Part shown: piece by piece, positions 5,792-7,376 of the stretch
Layout of the letters: every line of letters starts with the position of its first letter
How positions within the stretch are numbered: position 1 is the stretch's first letter
DNA from: Tychonema litorale BBK16
Lineage (GTDB): Bacteria; Cyanobacteriota; Cyanobacteriia; Cyanobacteriales; Microcoleaceae
DNA length: 7,376 nt
Direction: 5' to 3'
NCBI RefSeq assembly: GCF_021648855.1
Contig: NZ_JAKJHX010000031.1
Span: forward strand, 4,272 to 11,647
Notes under the pieces: generated by a model
Database searches by the model: none
Seen by the model: the letters and a program-made list of their open reading frames with translations, nothing else
Told to the model about the DNA's origin: nothing
Made by a program: the position numbers and the translations under genes

Positions 5792-7090
5792 TTACAGAAC
5801 TCGCAACGTGCTAGCAATACTATCGACTGCTTCCATCGCGCGAATTTCATCGAGTGCTTGTTGAAAATTACCTTCCCTAACATCGTGAGTCACGACAACA
5901 ATTTCTGCTAAATCGCCGTGAATTCCAGTTTGCACGATTGATTCCAAACTAACTTTGTAGTTGCCGAAACAAGTGCCGAGTTTGCCAATTACACCCGGAG
6001 TATCGCGGGTGAGAAAACGAGCATAAAATCGCGTTACAATATCCTGCATCGGCGCAATTTTACAGTAGTGTTGATGATTGCAACTCAGCAAAGGATGGGG
6101 AATCGGAACAGTTTCGGTTTTGAGAATAGCCACAATATTCATGATGTCGGATACTACCGCGCTAGCTGTTGGCCCGGTACCGGCACCGCGCCCGTACAAC
6201 ATCAATTGTCCGATCGGCTCTCCTTCGACTAAAATTGCATTATAAACACCATTCACGCTCGCCAGTGGATGAGTCTTCGGGACAAAAGTAGGATGCACTC
6301 TAATTGAAAGCATTTCTGTATCAGGTGTTGACTCGACATCTTGAGCAATAGCTAGCAATTTGATCGCAAATCCCAGCTTATCGGCGTAGTCAATATCCGC
6401 AGCACTAACTTGTCTGATACCTTCGCAGTGAATATCTTCTAATTTGATGCGTCCGCCAAAAGCTAGCGAGGCTAAAATAGCTATTTTATCAGCAGCATCT
6501 AATCCATCTACATCCGCTGCGGGGTCAGCTTCAGCATAACCTAATTGCTGTGCATCGGCGAGCACTTCGGCAAAGTCTGCACCTTCTGTTTGCATCCGTG
6601 TCAGGATGTAATTAGTTGTGCCATTAATGATACCAATCACAGTTTTAATGCGATTGGCACCCAAGGATTGCTTGAGAGTTTGGATAACTGGAATGCCGCC
6701 GCCCACAGCAGCTTCAAACATTACATAAACCCCTTTGGCGTTGGCTGCATCGAAAATTTCTTGGCCGTAGCGAGAAATAACAGCTTTATTGGCGGTGACA
6801 ATGTGCTTTCCGCTGGCAATAGCTTGTAGAATTAGCGATCGCGCCGGTTCCAATCCCCCAATTAATTCCACTACAATATCAACTTCTGGGTCAGTTGCGA
6901 TCGCTTCCAGGTCAGTTGTCAGCACATTTTCTGGCAATTGTAAAGACCGAGTTCGAGAAATATCGCGCACTCCCACCCGATAGATTTCCAATTCCTGCAA
7001 CAGTGGATGGCGACCATCTGGGGAGAGCAAAATCTCTGCCGTTCCCGCGCCAACTGTACCTAAACCTAGCAAACCAATTTTGAAAGCCAC
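5792..7090 (-). CDS. hom: Homoserine dehydrogenase with ACT domain
   Basis: Homoserine dehydrogenase reduces aspartate semialdehyde to homoserine with NAD(P)H, the committed step toward threonine and methionine. The 432-residue product has the N-terminal dinucleotide-binding loop GLGTVG (9-14), VELIGG (74-79), TANKA with Lys102, and FEAAVGGGIPV (125-135). The catalytic region GYAEADPAADVDGLDAADK (184-202) keeps Glu187, Asp198 and Lys202 at the same spacing as E208, D219 and K223 of the yeast enzyme. A C-terminal ACT domain (about 353-432, RFYARFLTRDTPGVIGKLG at its start) suggests feedback control, usually by threonine. It is not fused to aspartate kinase. The start codon is GTG (7088-7090), chosen because MAFKIGLLGLG is the conserved beginning; no strong Shine-Dalgarno sequence is seen. 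It lies 106 bp downstream of another - strand gene. Confidence 0.97.
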   Translation of the reverse strand: MAFKIGLLGLGTVGAGTAEILLSPDGRHPLLQELEIYRVGVRDISRTRSLQLPENVLTTDLEAIATDPEVDIVVELIGGLEPARSLILQAIASGKHIVTANKAVISRYGQEIFDAANAKGVYVMFEAAVGGGIPVIQTLKQSLGANRIKTVIGIINGTTNYILTRMQTEGADFAEVLADAQQLGYAEADPAADVDGLDAADKIAILASLAFGGRIKLEDIHCEGIRQVSAADIDYADKLGFAIKLLAIAQDVESTPDTEMLSIRVHPTFVPKTHPLASVNGVYNAILVEGEPIGQLMLYGRGAGTGPTASAVVSDIMNIVAILKTETVPIPHPLLSCNHQHYCKIAPMQDIVTRFYARFLTRDTPGVIGKLGTCFGNYKVSLESIVQTGIHGDLAEIVVVTHDVREGNFQQALDEIRAMEAVDSIASTLRVL

Positions 7091-7126
7091 GACTTTGACC
7101 CGTTGAAACTCACTTAATACACAACT

Positions 7127-7132
7127 ATTGTA
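7127..7132 (-). promoter_or_regulatory. Candidate -10 element for hom
   Basis: On the - strand TACAAT reads from 7132 to 7127, about 36 nt upstream of the hom GTG, in an AT-rich stretch. No good -35 hexamer is visible at 16-18 nt spacing, so this is a weak, motif-only call. It identifies the 106-bp gap as the likely hom promoter region. Confidence 0.3.
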
Positions 7133-7196
7133 AAATATTTTTGACTAAAGTATCTTAATTACTAGATATCTGTTGAAAAAATGCCGACAGTTACTA

Positions 7197-7376
7197 TCAC
7201 TTAATCAGTGAAATTAACAAAACCCACACTGAGACTATCAAAATTGCCATTTTTCCTTCCCTGAGCAATTGCTGTTGCTGTTGACCCATTTTTTCTAACA
7301 ACAGTTTCTGGTTTTCTTGCTCCATTTTTCCTTCCCTGAGCAATTGCTGTTGCTGTTGACCCATTTTTTCTAACAA
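7197..7376 (-). CDS. 3' end of a membrane-anchored Gln-rich repeat protein
   Basis: The last 59 codons of a - strand gene are visible; the start lies beyond the right edge. I do not recognise the gene. The visible part contains a 25-residue unit, LLEKMGQQQQQLLREGKM plus EQENQKL, followed by a second copy that keeps the first 18 residues and then runs directly into AILIVSVWVLLISLIK and the TGA stop (7197-7199). The repeats are Gln/Glu/Lys-rich with spaced Leu and Met, consistent with a coiled coil. The last 16 residues are hydrophobic with a single terminal Lys, consistent with a C-terminal membrane anchor. So the visible part suggests a tail-anchored or C-terminally anchored coiled-coil protein facing the cytoplasm (inference). 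Codon phase fits the 75-bp repeat period, which supports translation. It lies upstream of hom in the same orientation. Confidence 0.7.
   Translation of the reverse strand: MLEKMGQQQQQLLREGKMEQENQKLLLEKMGQQQQQLLREGKMAILIVSVWVLLISLIK
7247..7376. repeat. Perfect 55-bp direct repeats at 75-bp period
   Basis: 7247-7301 and 7322-7376 are identical over 55 bp, including synonymous positions, with a 75-bp period equal to 25 codons. The second copy is cut by the window edge, so more copies may follow. The repeat lies entirely within the partial - strand gene and contains a TTGCTG microrepeat that encodes the Gln run. Confidence 0.95.

Noticed and set aside
6545..6829. Open frame of 94 codons on the + strand
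   Set aside because: It lies wholly antisense to the conserved hom gene, and its product shows no recognisable motif; it is a shadow of hom codon usage.
7091..7196. NtcA-type site (GTA-N8-TAC) upstream of hom
   Set aside because: I found no properly spaced GTA/TAC pair in the 106-bp gap.

Overview
The window looks like chromosomal DNA of a cyanobacterium, probably a filamentous Oscillatoriales type such as Microcoleus or Oscillatoria (the genus is inference). The evidence is a photosystem I gene (psaD), five copies of the HIP1 octamer GCGATCGC (1362, 2219, 3125, 6835, 6897), heptanucleotide tandem repeats, and several short palindromic repeat families of the kind dispersed through these genomes.

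Left part, + strand. A repeat-dense upstream region (1-151) leads into psaD (240-665), which is followed by two abutting hairpins, the second ending in a T-run and so a good terminator. Next come a two-domain GNAT acetyltransferase (830-1690) and, 21 bp further on, trpE (1712-3292), probably in one transcript. trpE carries a tandem pair of short palindromic repeat units translated in frame in the linker between its two domains. A long hairpin built from two inverted repeat copies (3304-3369) closes this unit. A PhzF-family isomerase gene (3415-4299) follows, overlapped at its 3' end by a small uncharacterised gene with a non-ATG start (about 4292-4693).

Right part, - strand. A putative alpha/beta (lipase-like) hydrolase (4711-5562) converges on the small gene with a 17 bp gap. 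A 230 bp spacer (5563-5791) is filled with several inverted copies of a GGGCGGGTTT repeat. Upstream of it lies hom, homoserine dehydrogenase with an ACT domain and a GTG start (5792-7090). At the right edge is the 3' end of another - strand gene (7197-7376, truncated by the window). It encodes a Gln-rich, coiled-coil-like 25-residue repeat followed by a C-terminal membrane anchor.

The genes do not form one pathway: the window holds photosynthesis (psaD), tryptophan entry (trpE), threonine/methionine branch (hom), and enzymes of unknown substrate. I see no defence system, mobile element with a transposase, CRISPR array, tRNA or rRNA. The most unusual content is the repeat material: repeats inside a coding sequence, repeats forming the leader of the hydrolase gene, and a recently duplicated minisatellite inside a membrane-anchored protein.
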